DNA from: Bordetella parapertussis
GTDB taxonomy: Bacteria > Pseudomonadota > Gammaproteobacteria > Burkholderiales > SG8-41
NCBI GenBank assembly: GCA_945861275.1
Contig: CAMATZ010000033.1
Location: 1-64,000 of the forward strand
Direction: 5' to 3'
DNA: 64,000 nucleotides
The notes beneath the pieces were generated by a model. The model did no database searches and was not told the DNA's origin. It was given only the letters and a program-made list of their open reading frames with translations. Positions 1-10,000 of this stretch are shown here, one piece after another (position 1 is the first letter of the stretch; every line of letters starts with the position of its first letter). The position numbers were made by a program, and so were the translations under genes.

Positions 1-147
1 CACGCGAGACATTACCGACTATATCGTCGGGTTCTACAACAGCGCCCGCCTGCACTCGACATTGGGTTACCTGCCGCCCAATGCCTATGAACTCCAATCG
101 GCAGCAAAACAACCTATCGACGTGTCCGAAATAACTTGACCACGACA
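1..147 (+). mobile_element. Right end of an IS3-family insertion sequence (partial)
   Basis: The window opens inside the 3' end of a transposase gene, followed at 137-147 by a sequence ending in CA. Read from the other strand, the end begins TGTCGTGGTCAAGTTATTT, which fits IS3-type termini (5' TG, 3' CA). The left end lies outside the window. The sequence just after it (148-213) is a right half of the heptad hairpin repeat that is complete at 30885-30993, so the element seems to have inserted into such a repeat. Confidence 0.75.
2..139 (+). CDS. IS3-family transposase OrfB, C-terminal fragment
   Basis: The frame from position 2 to the TGA at 137-139 encodes the last 45 residues of a DDE integrase. 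It contains the typical IS3 OrfB end: DYIVGFYNSARLHS, then LGYLPPNAYE, where the catalytic glutamate helix has already passed. The start is cut by the window edge, so no statement can be made about whether the full element is intact. Function in the family is cut-and-copy transposition by the OrfAB fusion made through ribosomal frameshifting. Confidence 0.85.
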   Translation, partial: TRDITDYIVGFYNSARLHSTLGYLPPNAYELQSAAKQPIDVSEIT

Positions 148-213
148 GAGGTACGTCCAACCCACTAGCGGAGTGCTTCTTTACTCCTCACCCTTCACCC
201 TTCACCCTTCACG
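148..213. repeat. Heptad hairpin repeat, loop plus right arm only
   Basis: These 66 bases match 30928-30993 at all but one position. The right arm is a run of CCTTCAC/CCTCACC heptads. The GTGAAG left arm expected upstream is missing because the IS3 element ends at 147. Confidence 0.85.
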
Positions 214-243
214 CCCTGACGCCGGTTGTGGTTTAATGCCGTT

Positions 244-1113
244 ATGAAAAAAACCTTTAAAACCATAGCGCTGATCGGCAAGTACAACAGCCCCGAGATC
301 GCCGAACCGCTGCTTAAGCTGGCGGATTTTCTCAAGCGGCGCGGCATTAGCGTGTTAATCGATAAACTCACCGGCGCGTACATCACCGATTCGCCGTATC
401 CGATACGCGAGCTTGAGGAATTGGGGCGTACGGCCGAACTTGCCATCGTGCTCGGCGGAGACGGCACCATGCTCAACATCGCGCGCACGCTGGCGCCGTT
501 CGAGGTGGCGCTGGTGGGGGTCAATCAGGGGCGGCTGGGGTTTTTGACTGACATATCGCTCGACACCATGTACGAGACCATCTCCGGCATACTCGACGGT
601 CACAGCGTGACCGAAGACCGCATGCTGCTGCAAGGTGAAATCCATCGCGGCGGCGAACGCGTGCTGGATGTGCTGGCGTTTAACGACGTGGTGGTGAGCA
701 AGGGCGTCGAAGGCAATATGGCCGAAATCGAGGTGCATATCGACGGCGAATTCATCTACCACCAGCGTTCCGATGGCTTGATAGTCGCCACGCCCACCGG
801 CTCGACTGCCTATGCGCTGTCGGCAGGCGGACCGATTGTGCATCCTGCGTTGCGGGTGATTGCGCTGGTGCCGGTATCGCCGCACACGCTATCCAACCGG
901 CCGATCGTGGTCAACAGCGACAGCGTGATCGAAATCGTCATGCGTAGCGACAGCGACGCGCGTGCGCACTTCGACAGCCATTCGCACTTTGCGCTGCGCG
1001 AGGGCGACCGTGTGATTGTGAAGCGTTACCCGCATACCATCAGCCTGTTGCATCCGATCGGACATAGTTATTACCGCATGTTGCGGGAGAAATTGAATTG
1101 GAATCGGGAGTGA
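244..1113 (+). CDS. nadK: NAD kinase
   Basis: Phosphorylates NAD to NADP using ATP or polyphosphate in the cytoplasm. The 289-residue product has the family GGDGT motif at residues 71-75 with the catalytic aspartate at 73, and the TPTGSTAY and AGGPI segments of the NAD-binding C-terminal domain. The ATG at 244 was chosen over one 18 bases upstream because MKKTFKTIALIGKYN is the usual N-terminus. It is followed at 1121-1240 by a heptad hairpin and then recN, the common nadK-recN order in Proteobacteria. Confidence 0.95.
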   Translation: MKKTFKTIALIGKYNSPEIAEPLLKLADFLKRRGISVLIDKLTGAYITDSPYPIRELEELGRTAELAIVLGGDGTMLNIARTLAPFEVALVGVNQGRLGFLTDISLDTMYETISGILDGHSVTEDRMLLQGEIHRGGERVLDVLAFNDVVVSKGVEGNMAEIEVHIDGEFIYHQRSDGLIVATPTGSTAYALSAGGPIVHPALRVIALVPVSPHTLSNRPIVVNSDSVIEIVMRSDSDARAHFDSHSHFALREGDRVIVKRYPHTISLLHPIGHSYYRMLREKLNWNRE

Positions 1114-1120
1114 CAGGGCC

Positions 1121-1240
1121 GTGAAGGAGTGAAGGAGTGAAAGCGGTACCCCATTACCATCAAATATCACGGAAGGTTGCGCGCGCGTAAGAACTGAGAT
1201 GAAGTACCCGATTCACACTTTTACCCCTTCACGCCTTCAC
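1121..1240. repeat. Heptad hairpin between nadK and recN
   Basis: Left arm 1121-1143 is a tandem of GTGAAGGA-type units. Right arm 1212-1240 carries the inverted CTTCAC units. The loop is about 68 bases. It fills the gap between the nadK stop and the recN start. Confidence 0.75.
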
Positions 1241-1254
1241 TGCGAAGCAATAGC

Positions 1255-2922
1255 ATGTTGCGAAGCCTAAGCATCCGCGACTTTGTAATCGTTGAAAAAA
1301 TGGAGCTGGAATTCGATTCCGGCTTTACGGTACTGACCGGCGAAACCGGCGCGGGCAAGTCCATTCTGATCGATGCGCTGGCGCTGGTGCTGGGCGCACG
1401 CGCTGACGCGCTGGTGGTGAGGCAGGGCGCCGAGCGCGCGGAAGTGAGCGCGGAGTTTGATATCGCTACGCTGGCGCCAATCAAAAAATACCTTGAAAAA
1501 CAAGAGCTTACGGACGAAGGTGATGCGTGTCTGGTGCGCCGGATCATAGACGCCAGCGGCCGCTCGCGCGCCTTCATCAACGGCACGGCGGTTACTGTCA
1601 CGCAGTTACGCGAACTCGGCGAGTTTCTGGTGGATATTCATGGCCAGCATCAACATCAGTCGCTGACGCGCGCGCCGGCACAACGCGAATTGATCGATGC
1701 GTACGGCAAACTCGAAGCGCAGGCCGGGCAGGTTGTTGGCGCGCACCGCGATTGGCGCGACAAAGCTGAACGGCGGCGCGCATTTGAATCGAATGCCGCC
1801 GCCTATGTTGCTGAACGCGAGCGTCTCGAATGGCAGGTGAACGATCTCACGCAGCTCGATATCAAGGCGGATGAGTGGCCGGAGCTGAGCGCCGAGCATT
1901 CGCGCCTGGCGCATGCGGCGAGCCTGATTGAAGCCGCCGGGTTCGCCATGGAGACCTTGTCCGAGGGCGAGGGCGCGAGCTTGGCGCAGGTGAACGGCGT
2001 GATCGCGCGGCTGAAAAATCTGCTGGATTACGACCCCAAGTTAAAAGAAGTGTTGGAGGTGCTGGATCCCGCGCAAGTGCAGTTGCAGGAGGCTGTCTAC
2101 AGCCTGCGCCACTATCAGCAAAAACTCGACCTTGACCCCCAAAGGCTGCGCGCCGCCGAACAGCGCATGGATGCCATCCACAGCGCTGCGCGCAAGTACC
2201 GCAGCGAACCCGCGCAACTGCCCGCAATGCTTGCCACAGCACGCACACGGCTCCACGAACTTTCGCTCGCTGGCGACGCCGACGCGCTGCGCAAACTGGA
2301 GGCCGCGGCGCGTGAAGCCTGTGTAGCGGAAGCAAAAAAACTTTCCACCGGCAGGCGCACGGCGGCGAGAAACCTGGCGGAAAAAGTCACCGCGGCCATG
2401 CAAACACTGGCGATGACCGGCGGCGTATTCGAGGTTGCGCTCAATGCGCAGGAAGAGCCTGCCGCGCACGGGCTGGAGAACATCGAGTTTCTGGTTTCTA
2501 CGCACAAAGGCATGACACCGCAAGCACTGGCAAAAGTAGCGTCCGGCGGCGAGTTGTCGCGCATCAGCCTGGCGCTGCAAACCGTCACCAGTCAGGTGGC
2601 GCAGGTGCCGACCTTGATTTTTGACGAAGTGGATGCCGGCATCGGGGGCAGAGTCGCTGAAATCGTCGGCAAGTTGCTTAACGAGCTCGGCAAAAAGCAT
2701 CAGGTGATGTGTATCACGCATCTGCCGCAGGTCGCCGCCTGCGGCGATCAGCAATGGCAGGTGGCGAAAAGCGCATCCCAGGGCAAGGTCGCCAGCAAAG
2801 TCATCGTGCTCGACCCGGCACAACGTGTTGAAGAGATCGCGCGCATGTTGGGTGGCGTGAAGATCACCGACACCACACGCAGGCATGCGGCAGAAATGCT
2901 TAACGGCAAGAATCAGGACTGA
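1255..2922 (+). CDS. recN: DNA repair protein RecN (SMC-like ATPase)
   Basis: SMC-like ATPase acting in double-strand break repair. The 555-residue length is normal. Walker A GETGAGKS lies at residues 29-36, the ABC signature ASGGELSR near 428-435, and Walker B LIFDEVDAG near 454-462. The central part is coiled-coil-like with an interrupted hinge. The ATG at 1255 gives MLRSLSIRDFV, the usual start. The last codons and the stop (N-Q-D-TGA) already belong to the GGACTGA heptad repeat that follows. No LexA box was established by eye upstream. Confidence 0.95.
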   Translation: MLRSLSIRDFVIVEKMELEFDSGFTVLTGETGAGKSILIDALALVLGARADALVVRQGAERAEVSAEFDIATLAPIKKYLEKQELTDEGDACLVRRIIDASGRSRAFINGTAVTVTQLRELGEFLVDIHGQHQHQSLTRAPAQRELIDAYGKLEAQAGQVVGAHRDWRDKAERRRAFESNAAAYVAERERLEWQVNDLTQLDIKADEWPELSAEHSRLAHAASLIEAAGFAMETLSEGEGASLAQVNGVIARLKNLLDYDPKLKEVLEVLDPAQVQLQEAVYSLRHYQQKLDLDPQRLRAAEQRMDAIHSAARKYRSEPAQLPAMLATARTRLHELSLAGDADALRKLEAAAREACVAEAKKLSTGRRTAARNLAEKVTAAMQTLAMTGGVFEVALNAQEEPAAHGLENIEFLVSTHKGMTPQALAKVASGGELSRISLALQTVTSQVAQVPTLIFDEVDAGIGGRVAEIVGKLLNELGKKHQVMCITHLPQVAACGDQQWQVAKSASQGKVASKVIVLDPAQRVEEIARMLGGVKITDTTRRHAAEMLNGKNQD

Positions 2923-2996
2923 GGACTCAGGATTGAGTAACCCCAGTCCAGCGTTTACTCAGACCTCAGTCCTCAGTCCTCAGTCCCCAGTCCTGA
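2914..2996. repeat. GGACTGA-type heptad hairpin after recN
   Basis: Left arm 2914-2937 has the units GGACTGA, GGACTCA and GGATTGA. Right arm 2958-2996 has inverted CAGTCCT units. The arm starts within the recN stop codon. The same unit type recurs at 14883-14940 after folP. Confidence 0.8.
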
Positions 2997-3018
2997 CCAA
3001 AGAGAGTGCCACGCGCTG

Positions 3019-3097
3019 GGTGAAGGATGGACGGTAAAGGACGGACTGCGCGGGTGTTTACCCCTCCCTCTTCACCCGCTACCCTTCACGGTCCTTC
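3019..3097. repeat. Heptad hairpin overlapping the 3' end of fur
   Basis: A degenerate GGGTGAAGGA arm near 3019-3031 faces CTTCACCCGCTACCCTTCAC at 3070-3089. The right arm overlaps the last codons of the minus-strand fur gene, whose stop codon lies in the repeat. Confidence 0.55.
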
Positions 3098-3512
3098 GAG
3101 GGCAATCATCCCGTAAACATTCGGCGTAAAGATGCAGCGAGTGATCATGAATTTTGAAGCCGCGCGCCGCAGCCACTTGTGACTGGCGCTTTTCGATTTC
3201 AGCGTCGTAGAACTCTTCAACGTGGCCGCATTGCACGCAAACCAGATGGTCGTGGTGAGTTCCCTGATTGAGTTCGAACACGGCTTTGCCGGATTCGAAG
3301 TGATGGCGTATCAGCAGACCCGCTTGTTCAAATTGCGTCAACACGCGATAGACTGTAGCCAAGCCGGTGTCGGTGCCGTCTTTTTGCAGCAGCTTGTAAA
3401 CTTCTTCGGCGGACAGGTGTCGCACTGTGCTGCGCTCGAAAAGCTCAAGTATGCGCAAGCGGGGCAGCGTCGCCTTGAGGCCGCTGGTCTTAAGATTTTC
3501 AGTTGAACTCAC
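3072..3512 (-). CDS. fur: Ferric uptake regulator Fur
   Basis: Iron-responsive DNA-binding repressor. The N-terminal winged helix (GLKATLPRLRILELFE, then LATVYRVLTQFE) and the metal-binding HHDHLVCVQCG segment are clear. A second pair of cysteines lies near the C-terminus (CLRDDC). The frame is open to an ATG at 3599, but that gives a 29-residue extension unlike the family. GTG at 3512, giving VSSTENLKTSGLKATLPR and 146 residues, fits the usual length, though the exact start is uncertain. The C-terminal RRTVKGSG is encoded by the heptad repeat. It is divergent from the BamE-domain gene, the common arrangement in Betaproteobacteria. Confidence 0.9.
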   Translation of the reverse strand: MSSTENLKTSGLKATLPRLRILELFERSTVRHLSAEEVYKLLQKDGTDTGLATVYRVLTQFEQAGLLIRHHFESGKAVFELNQGTHHDHLVCVQCGHVEEFYDAEIEKRQSQVAAARGFKIHDHSLHLYAECLRDDCPRRTVKGSG

Positions 3513-3632
3513 CGGCTTGTCTATCGGAGTGGGGGCAGTCTGCGCTATGATATTGCTTATTTTCCGCGGTGGAAACCGCGCGCTATATTCTAGCGTCACG
3601 ATGGGTCTCTGAATACGATTGCTTTACCTTAT

Positions 3633-4730
3633 ATGCCACTTAAAAACAATAGCTTAATTCTACTAATCCTGTTGATTGCGGGCTGTCAGCAGATGCCACA
3701 GCTGTCCGTGCCGACGCTGCCGGGCCTGGGACCGCGTAAAATCGAAATTCAGCAGGGCAACGTTATTACGCAGGAAATGGTGGATAAGTTGCAACCCGGC
3801 ATGACGCGGAATCAAGTGCGATTCGTTCTCGGCACACCGCTCCTGGTGGACCCGTTTCGCACCGATCGCTGGGATTACGTTTACACCATGAACAAGGCCG
3901 GCCAACTGGTCGAACAGCGCCAGCTCAAAGTGTTTTTTCAGGGCGACAAATTGCTGCGCTACGAAGGTGATATCGTGGCCGAAGCCAAAGCAGCAGCGAA
4001 GCCCGCGGATAAAAGCGTCGCCCAACCGCTGGTCAAGCCAGCAGCCGCACCTGTGGCGGCCGCGCAGCCCGCGCCGGCTGCACCTGCCGTGACCGCTAAG
4101 CCGGCCGCGCCGGGCTCGGCAGGTGCTGTTGCCGCTGACATCGGCATGCCGCAACTGCGCATGGCGCCGGCGGTTGGCGAGGCTGGCCCGTCCGCCACCG
4201 CTCCCGCCGCTGGCGTTGCGCCGGTGCCGCGCGAGCCTGAAACCATCGTTGCGCCGCCGCTGGATACGCCGCCGCTGCCGCGTCTGGTGATACAACCTGA
4301 GCAACCCGATCAAACCGCGCAGCAGCCCGCTTCCAAACCGGAAGTGAAGCCTGCCGAAAAGCCGGCTGCTGTTCCGGGATTCTTCGGGCGTCTGTTCGGG
4401 GCCAGGCCTGTCCAGCCTGCACAACCCAGCGCACCTGCGGCTGTGCCTGTAACACCCGCCGCCCCGCCCGCGCCTGTGGCAGCGCCCGCGCCGGTTGAAA
4501 AACCGCTGATGGCAAAACCGGTGGAGAAACCGGTAGAAAAACCGCTGGCGGCAGCGCCTGTGCAAAAACCCGCCGACAAGCCGGTTGCCGGACGCGGATT
4601 CTTCGGGCGCATGGTCGATGCCATCACTACGCCGGCGCCGCGTGCCACCTTTGGGGAAGAACGCACGCCACAGCCTGGTTCTGCGCCGCCGCCTTTTATA
4701 GATATCGATCCGGCACCGAAAAAACCGTAA
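3633..4730 (+). CDS. bamE: Outer-membrane assembly lipoprotein BamE domain protein with long Pro/Ala-rich tail
   Basis: BamE is an outer-membrane lipoprotein of the BAM complex that inserts beta-barrel proteins. The N-terminus is a lipoprotein signal with lipobox LIAGC (Cys18). The BamE/SmpA domain spans about residues 38-112 ([25 protein letters not shown]). Unlike the roughly 110-residue E. coli protein, this one has 365 residues. The extra 250 are rich in Ala, Pro and Lys, with repeated KPVEKP units and two copies of a GFFGR motif (near 250 and 320). Its second to eighth codons include the 16-nt AT-rich repeat at 3641-3656. Divergent from fur and upstream of dapB. Confidence 0.88.
   Translation: MPLKNNSLILLILLIAGCQQMPQLSVPTLPGLGPRKIEIQQGNVITQEMVDKLQPGMTRNQVRFVLGTPLLVDPFRTDRWDYVYTMNKAGQLVEQRQLKVFFQGDKLLRYEGDIVAEAKAAAKPADKSVAQPLVKPAAAPVAAAQPAPAAPAVTAKPAAPGSAGAVAADIGMPQLRMAPAVGEAGPSATAPAAGVAPVPREPETIVAPPLDTPPLPRLVIQPEQPDQTAQQPASKPEVKPAEKPAAVPGFFGRLFGARPVQPAQPSAPAAVPVTPAAPPAPVAAPAPVEKPLMAKPVEKPVEKPLAAAPVQKPADKPVAGRGFFGRMVDAITTPAPRATFGEERTPQPGSAPPPFIDIDPAPKKP
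3641..3656 (+). repeat. AT-rich 16-mer repeat, copy a
   Basis: TAAAAACAATAGCTTA, identical to the copy at 28881-28896. It encodes residues 4-8 of the BamE-domain lipoprotein. Confidence 0.7.
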
Positions 4731-4815
4731 GCCGGCGCGGGGCATGGTCGCGTGCCCGAACGGCACATGCATCGCGGGAAATCGAGAAAACCGCCACCGT
4801 GTCCAGGAGTTTGCC

Positions 4816-5619
4816 ATGTCACTGAATATCGCTATCGCAGGCGCCAGCGGGCGCATGGGCCGCACCCTGATTGAAGCCGTGTTGCGCGGCACCGAGGTCA
4901 AGCTGGCCGCCGCGCTTGAAATCGCAGGTAGCCCGCATCTCGGCAAAGACGCGGGTGAACTGGCTGGCGCGCCTTGCGGCGTCAAGATCACGGATGACAT
5001 TGAACGCGCACTCAAGGGCTGCGACGTCCTCATTGATTTCACGCGGCCCGAAGGCACGCTGCATCACGTTGCGTTATGCCGCAAGCTTGGTGTGCGGCCG
5101 GTCATCGGCACCACCGGTTTTGACGAGGCGGGGAAGAAAACCCTTGCCGACGCGTCCCGCGAAATCGCCATTGTGATGGCGCCCAACTTCAGCGTTGGCG
5201 TCAACGTCACCTTCAAACTGCTCGAAACCGCGGCAAAATCGCTCAACCAGGGTTACGACGTTGAAATCATCGAAGCGCATCATCGCTTGAAAGTCGATGC
5301 ACCGTCCGGCACCGCGCTACGCATGGGCGAAGTCGTCGCCGGCGCCTTGGGCCGCGATCTGAAGCAATGCGCGATCTACGGGCGCGAAGGCGTTACCGGC
5401 GAACGCAAAGACGACACCATTGCGTTTACAACCATTCGCGGCGGCGATTTGGTTGGCGATCACACGGTGATGTTCATCGGCATGGGCGAGCGTGTGGAAA
5501 TCACCCACCGTTCCTCCAGCCGCATGAATTACGCCACCGGGGCGCTGCGTGCGGCGCAATGGGTGATGGCGAAACCGGGCGGGCTGTATGACATGTTTGA
5601 TGTATTGGGGTTTCGCTAG
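4816..5619 (+). CDS. dapB: 4-hydroxy-tetrahydrodipicolinate reductase
   Basis: NAD(P)H-dependent reductase of the diaminopimelate/lysine pathway. The 267-residue product has the nucleotide-binding GASGRMGR at 9-16 and the catalytic [15 protein letters not shown] segment (H155, H156, K159). An AGGAG lies just before the ATG at 4816, which supports this start over the ATG 72 bases upstream. It sits between the BamE-domain gene and carAB, which is frequent in Betaproteobacteria. Confidence 0.95.
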   Translation: MSLNIAIAGASGRMGRTLIEAVLRGTEVKLAAALEIAGSPHLGKDAGELAGAPCGVKITDDIERALKGCDVLIDFTRPEGTLHHVALCRKLGVRPVIGTTGFDEAGKKTLADASREIAIVMAPNFSVGVNVTFKLLETAAKSLNQGYDVEIIEAHHRLKVDAPSGTALRMGEVVAGALGRDLKQCAIYGREGVTGERKDDTIAFTTIRGGDLVGDHTVMFIGMGERVEITHRSSSRMNYATGALRAAQWVMAKPGGLYDMFDVLGFR

Positions 5620-5639
5620 GGCGCGCTACGCCGTGCGGT

Positions 5640-5668
5640 TTGAAGCCCCTGCCGCCTTCGCGTATAAT
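5640..5668 (+). promoter_or_regulatory. Sigma70-type promoter of carAB
   Basis: TTGAAG at 5640-5645 and a perfect TATAAT at 5663-5668 are separated by 17 bases. Transcription would begin near 5675, about 80 bases before the carA start. Confidence 0.7.
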
Positions 5669-5681
5669 GCCGACTCCAAGC

Positions 5682-5708
5682 AGCGGGACAGGCGACACCT
5701 GTCCCGCT
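5682..5708 (+). promoter_or_regulatory. Perfect 11-bp hairpin in the carA leader
   Basis: AGCGGGACAGG (5682-5692) and CCTGTCCCGCT (5698-5708) form an 11-bp stem with a five-base loop just downstream of the predicted start of transcription. Only three T residues follow, so it is a weak terminator at best. A role in pyrimidine- or arginine-dependent attenuation is possible but not shown. Confidence 0.55.
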
Positions 5709-5755
5709 TTCCACATCCCGTGTTGCAAATACACTCGTAATATCAGGAGGTTGTC

Positions 5756-6904
5756 GTGTCACCACGTACGCCTGCCATTCTCGTACTCAGGGATGGAACG
5801 GTATTTCGTGGCACGTCTATCGGTGCTGACGGGGTGTCGGCCGGTGAGGTGGTATTTAACACCGCCATCACCGGTTATCAGGAGATTCTCACCGATCCCT
5901 CGTACTGCCGGCAGATCGTTACGCTGACCTATCCGCATATAGGCAACACCGGCGCCAATGCCGAGGATGTGGAGTCGGACGGTGTTTTTGCGGCGGGGCT
6001 GGTGATACGTGATCTGCCGTTGCTGGCGTCGAATTTCCGCATGCAATGGACGCTGGACGAATATCTCAGGCGCGAAAATGTGGTGGCGATTGCCGATATC
6101 GACACGCGCAAGCTGACGCGTATTCTGCGTGACAAGGGTGCGCAGGAAGGTTGCCTCATCGCTGGCAAGATTGACGAAAAGGCGGCGCTGAAAGCGGCAC
6201 AGGATTTTCCTGGTTTGAAAGGCATGGACCTCGCCAGGGTCGTCAGCTGCAAGAAGGAATATGGCTGGGACGAAACCACCTGGACGCTGGGCAAAGGCTA
6301 CGGGAAACTGACCGCGCCAAAATTCAATGTGGTGGCTTACGATTTCGGGGTCAAACGCAATATCCTGCGCATGCTGGCCGCACGCGGCTGCAAGCTGACC
6401 GTGGTGCCGGCGCAAACGCCGGCGCAGGACGTGCTGGCGCTGAAACCCGACGGTGTGTTTTTGTCCAACGGCCCTGGCGACCCGGAGCCTTGCGATTATG
6501 CGATACGCGCCATCCGTGAACTGCTGGAAAAAAGCGTGCCGTTATTCGGCATCTGCCTGGGCCATCAACTGCTGGGGCTCGCCAGCGGTGCGCAGACGAT
6601 CAAGATGAAGTTCGGTCACCACGGCGCCAATCACCCGGTGCAGGATCTCGATAGCGGCCGTGTGATGATTACCAGCCAGAATCACGGTTTCGCGGTGGAC
6701 GCGAAAACGCTGCCGGCAAACTGCCGCGTCACCCACCTGTCTTTGTTTGACGGCAGCCTGCAGGGCTTTGCGCGCACCGACAAACCAGCGTTTTGTTTTC
6801 AGGGCCATCCGGAAGCGAGTCCGGGGCCGCATGATGTGGGTTATTTGTTTGATCGATTTATCAAGCTTATTGAGGAACGGAAGTCTGCGGCGGTAAGAAT
6901 GTGA
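5756..6904 (+). CDS. carA: Carbamoyl-phosphate synthase small (glutaminase) subunit
   Basis: Releases ammonia from glutamine for CarB, feeding arginine and pyrimidine synthesis. The 382-residue product has the class I amidotransferase nucleophile Cys267 in FGICLGHQ and the His351/Glu353 pair in GHPEAS. Translation starts at GTG 5756, five bases after a strong AGGAGG at 5745-5750. The stop codon TGA (6902-6904) lies in the first unit of the heptad repeat that separates it from carB. Confidence 0.96.
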   Translation: MSPRTPAILVLRDGTVFRGTSIGADGVSAGEVVFNTAITGYQEILTDPSYCRQIVTLTYPHIGNTGANAEDVESDGVFAAGLVIRDLPLLASNFRMQWTLDEYLRRENVVAIADIDTRKLTRILRDKGAQEGCLIAGKIDEKAALKAAQDFPGLKGMDLARVVSCKKEYGWDETTWTLGKGYGKLTAPKFNVVAYDFGVKRNILRMLAARGCKLTVVPAQTPAQDVLALKPDGVFLSNGPGDPEPCDYAIRAIRELLEKSVPLFGICLGHQLLGLASGAQTIKMKFGHHGANHPVQDLDSGRVMITSQNHGFAVDAKTLPANCRVTHLSLFDGSLQGFARTDKPAFCFQGHPEASPGPHDVGYLFDRFIKLIEERKSAAVRM

Positions 6905-7034
6905 AGGCGTGAAGGAGTGAAGGGGTGAAGCCCCCCTCTCCCCAACCCTCTCCCCCTGCCGGGGGCGAGGGAGCACCCCGTCCGCTGGGGTACCCCGTTC
7001 ACTCCTTCACTCCTTCACGTATTCACGTCTTCAC
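6901..7034. repeat. Composite repeat between carA and carB (heptad arms around a REP-like core)
   Basis: GTGAAGG-type heptads at 6901-6930 face CCTTCACT-type heptads at 6998-7034. Between them (6931-6986) is a CCCTCTCCCC...GGGCGAGGGAG palindrome of the kind repeated at 47856-47916 and 60157-60184. The arrangement looks like one repeat nested in the loop of another. Confidence 0.8.
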
Positions 7035-7040
7035 AAAAAA

Positions 7041-10000
7041 ATGCCCAAGCGTACAGACATCAAGTCCATCCTGATCATCGGCGCCGGCCCGATCATCATC
7101 GGCCAGGCGTGCGAGTTTGATTACTCCGGCGCGCAGGCGTGCAAAGCGTTGCGCGAGGAGGGTTATCGCGTGGTGCTGGTGAATTCCAATCCTGCGACCA
7201 TCATGACCGATCCCGGCATGGCGGATGCGACCTACATCGAGCCGATCACCTGGCAGATGGTTGCAAAAATCATCGCCATCGAAAGGCCCGATGCGCTGCT
7301 GCCGACGATGGGCGGGCAGACCGCGTTAAATTGCGCGCTCGACCTCGCGCGTGAAGGTGTGCTGGCAAAATACGGCGTGGAAATGATCGGTGCCTCCAAG
7401 GAGGCTATCGACAAGGCCGAGGATCGCGAAAAATTCAAAAAGGCGATGGCCAAGATCGGCCTCGACAGCCCGCGCTCCGCGCTTGCGCATTCGCTGGAAG
7501 AGGCGCTGCAAGTGCAGGCGATGGTGGGCTACCCGACGATTATCCGCCCCTCGTTCACGCTTGGCGGCACCGGTGGCGGCATCGCTTACAACAAGGAAGA
7601 ATTTATTGCCATCGTGGAGCGCGGCATCGATGCCAGCCCCACGCACGAAATTCTGATCGAAGAATCGGTGATCGGCTGGAAAGAATTCGAGATGGAAGTG
7701 GTGCGTGACCGCAAGGATAACTGCATCATCGTTTGCTCGATCGAAAACCTGGATGCGATGGGCGTGCATACCGGCGACTCGATCACGGTGGCGCCGGCGC
7801 AGACGCTGACTGACAAGGAGTATCAGATCATGCGTAACGCCTCGATCGCGTGCCTGCGCGAAATCGGGGTGGACACCGGCGGCTCCAACGTGCAGTTTGG
7901 CATCAACCCCAAAGACGGGCGCATGGTCATTATCGAGATGAATCCGCGCGTGTCGCGCTCAAGCGCGCTGGCATCGAAAGCAACGGGTTTTCCGATTGCC
8001 AAAGTCGCGGCCAAGCTGGCGGTGGGTTACACCCTGGATGAGTTGCGCAATGACATTACGGGTGGCGCGACACCGGCGTCGTTCGAGCCGACGATCGATT
8101 ATGTGGTAACCAAGATACCGCGCTTTGCGTTCGAGAAATTTCCCTCGGCCGATGATCGGCTGACCACGCAAATGAAATCCGTGGGCGAGGTGATGGCGAT
8201 GGGCCGCACCTTTCAGGAGTCGATGCAAAAAGCCTTGCGCGGGCTGGAAGTGGGTGTGGATGGATTTAATCAGCGCACGCGTGACCGCGAAGTCATTGAA
8301 GCCGAGCTGGGGCGTCCGGGGCCGGATCGCATCTGGTATGTGGGTGACGCGTTCGAGTGCGGGTTTACGCTGGAAGAGGTGCACGAACTTACGCACATCG
8401 ATCCCTGGTTCCTGGCGCAGATCAAGGACCTCATCGATATCGAAATGGCGCTTGACGATCAGCAGTTGGTCAATATCGATGCGGCCGCCCTGCGCGGGCT
8501 CAAACGCAAGGGTTTTTCCGACCGCCGCCTCGCGCACCTGCTCAAGTCCAGAGAGGCCGATGTGCGCAAACGCCGGCACGATCTCGGCATCCGGCCGGTG
8601 TACAAGCGCGTGGACACCTGCGCCGCGGAGTTCGCCACCAACACCGCATACCTGTATTCGACCTATGAGGAAGAGTGCGAATCGCTGCCAACCACGCGCA
8701 GGAAAATCATGGTGCTGGGCGGCGGGCCGAATCGCATCGGCCAGGGCATTGAGTTCGATTATTGCTGCGTGCACGCAGCGCTGGCGCTGCGCGAAGACGG
8801 CTTCGAGACCATCATGGTCAACTGCAATCCGGAGACGGTTTCCACGGATTACGATACCTCGGACCGATTGTACTTTGAGCCGGTGACGCTGGAAGATGTG
8901 CTGGAAATAGTACACATCGAAAAACCCTTTGGCGTGATCGTGCAGTTTGGCGGACAAACGCCGCTGAAACTGGCGCGCGATCTGGAGGCGAATGGCGTGC
9001 CGATCATCGGCACTTCTCCGGATTCCATCGACGTGGCCGAAGACCGCGAGCGTTTCCAGAAGTTGCTGCAGCGGCTAAAGTTGAAGCAGCCGCCGAATCG
9101 CACGGTGCGCAGCGCGGCGAAGGCGTTGCTGGCAGCGGAGGAAATCGGTTATCCGCTGGTGGTGCGTCCGTCGTATGTGCTGGGCGGGCGTGCGATGGAA
9201 ATCGTGCATCAGAAGGAAGACCTCGAACGTTATATGCGTGAGGCGGTAAAGGTATCCAACGATTCGCCCGTATTGCTCGACCACTTTTTGAACGATGCGA
9301 TTGAAGTTGACGTGGATGCGGTGTCCGACGGCACGCAAGTGATTATCGGCGGCGTGATGGAACACATTGAGCAAGCGGGTGTGCATTCGGGCGACTCGGC
9401 GTGTTCGCTGCCGCCGTTTTCGCTGTCGCCCGCATTGCAGGAAGAACTGCGCCGCCAGACGGTGGCGATGGCAAAAGCGCTGAAAGTGGTGGGGCTGATG
9501 AACGTGCAATTCGCGATTCAGAAAAACGGCGATGCCGACGTGGTGTATGTGCTGGAAGTGAATCCGCGCGCCTCGCGCACGGTGCCGTTTGTATCGAAGG
9601 CCACCAGTCTGCCGCTGGCCAAAATAGCGGCCCGCTGTCAATCCGGTAAAACACTTTTAAATCAAAACGTTACATGCGAAATAGTGCCGCCATATTTTTG
9701 CGTTAAAGAAGCGGTATTTCCGTTCATAAAATTTCCCGGCGCGGATACCATACTGGGCCCGGAAATGAAATCGACGGGTGAAGTGATGGGTGTGGGCGAA
9801 ACTTTCGGCGAGGCGTTTGTAAAATCACAAATGGCGGCGGGCGAAAAATTACCGACGACGGGTAAAGTGTTCGTCAGCGTGCGCGATGGCGACAAGCCGC
9901 GCGCGGTGGAGATCGGCCGCGCGCTGGATGCGCTGGGGTTTGCGCTGGTGGCCACACGCGGTACCGCGAATGCGCTGGCCGCCGCGGGACTGAAAGTCAC

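Noticed and set aside
3663-5057. Minus-strand open frame (464 codons) opposite the BamE-domain gene and dapB
   Set aside because: A by-product of the Ala/Pro-rich codons of the BamE tail; the translation is low-complexity Arg/His-rich.
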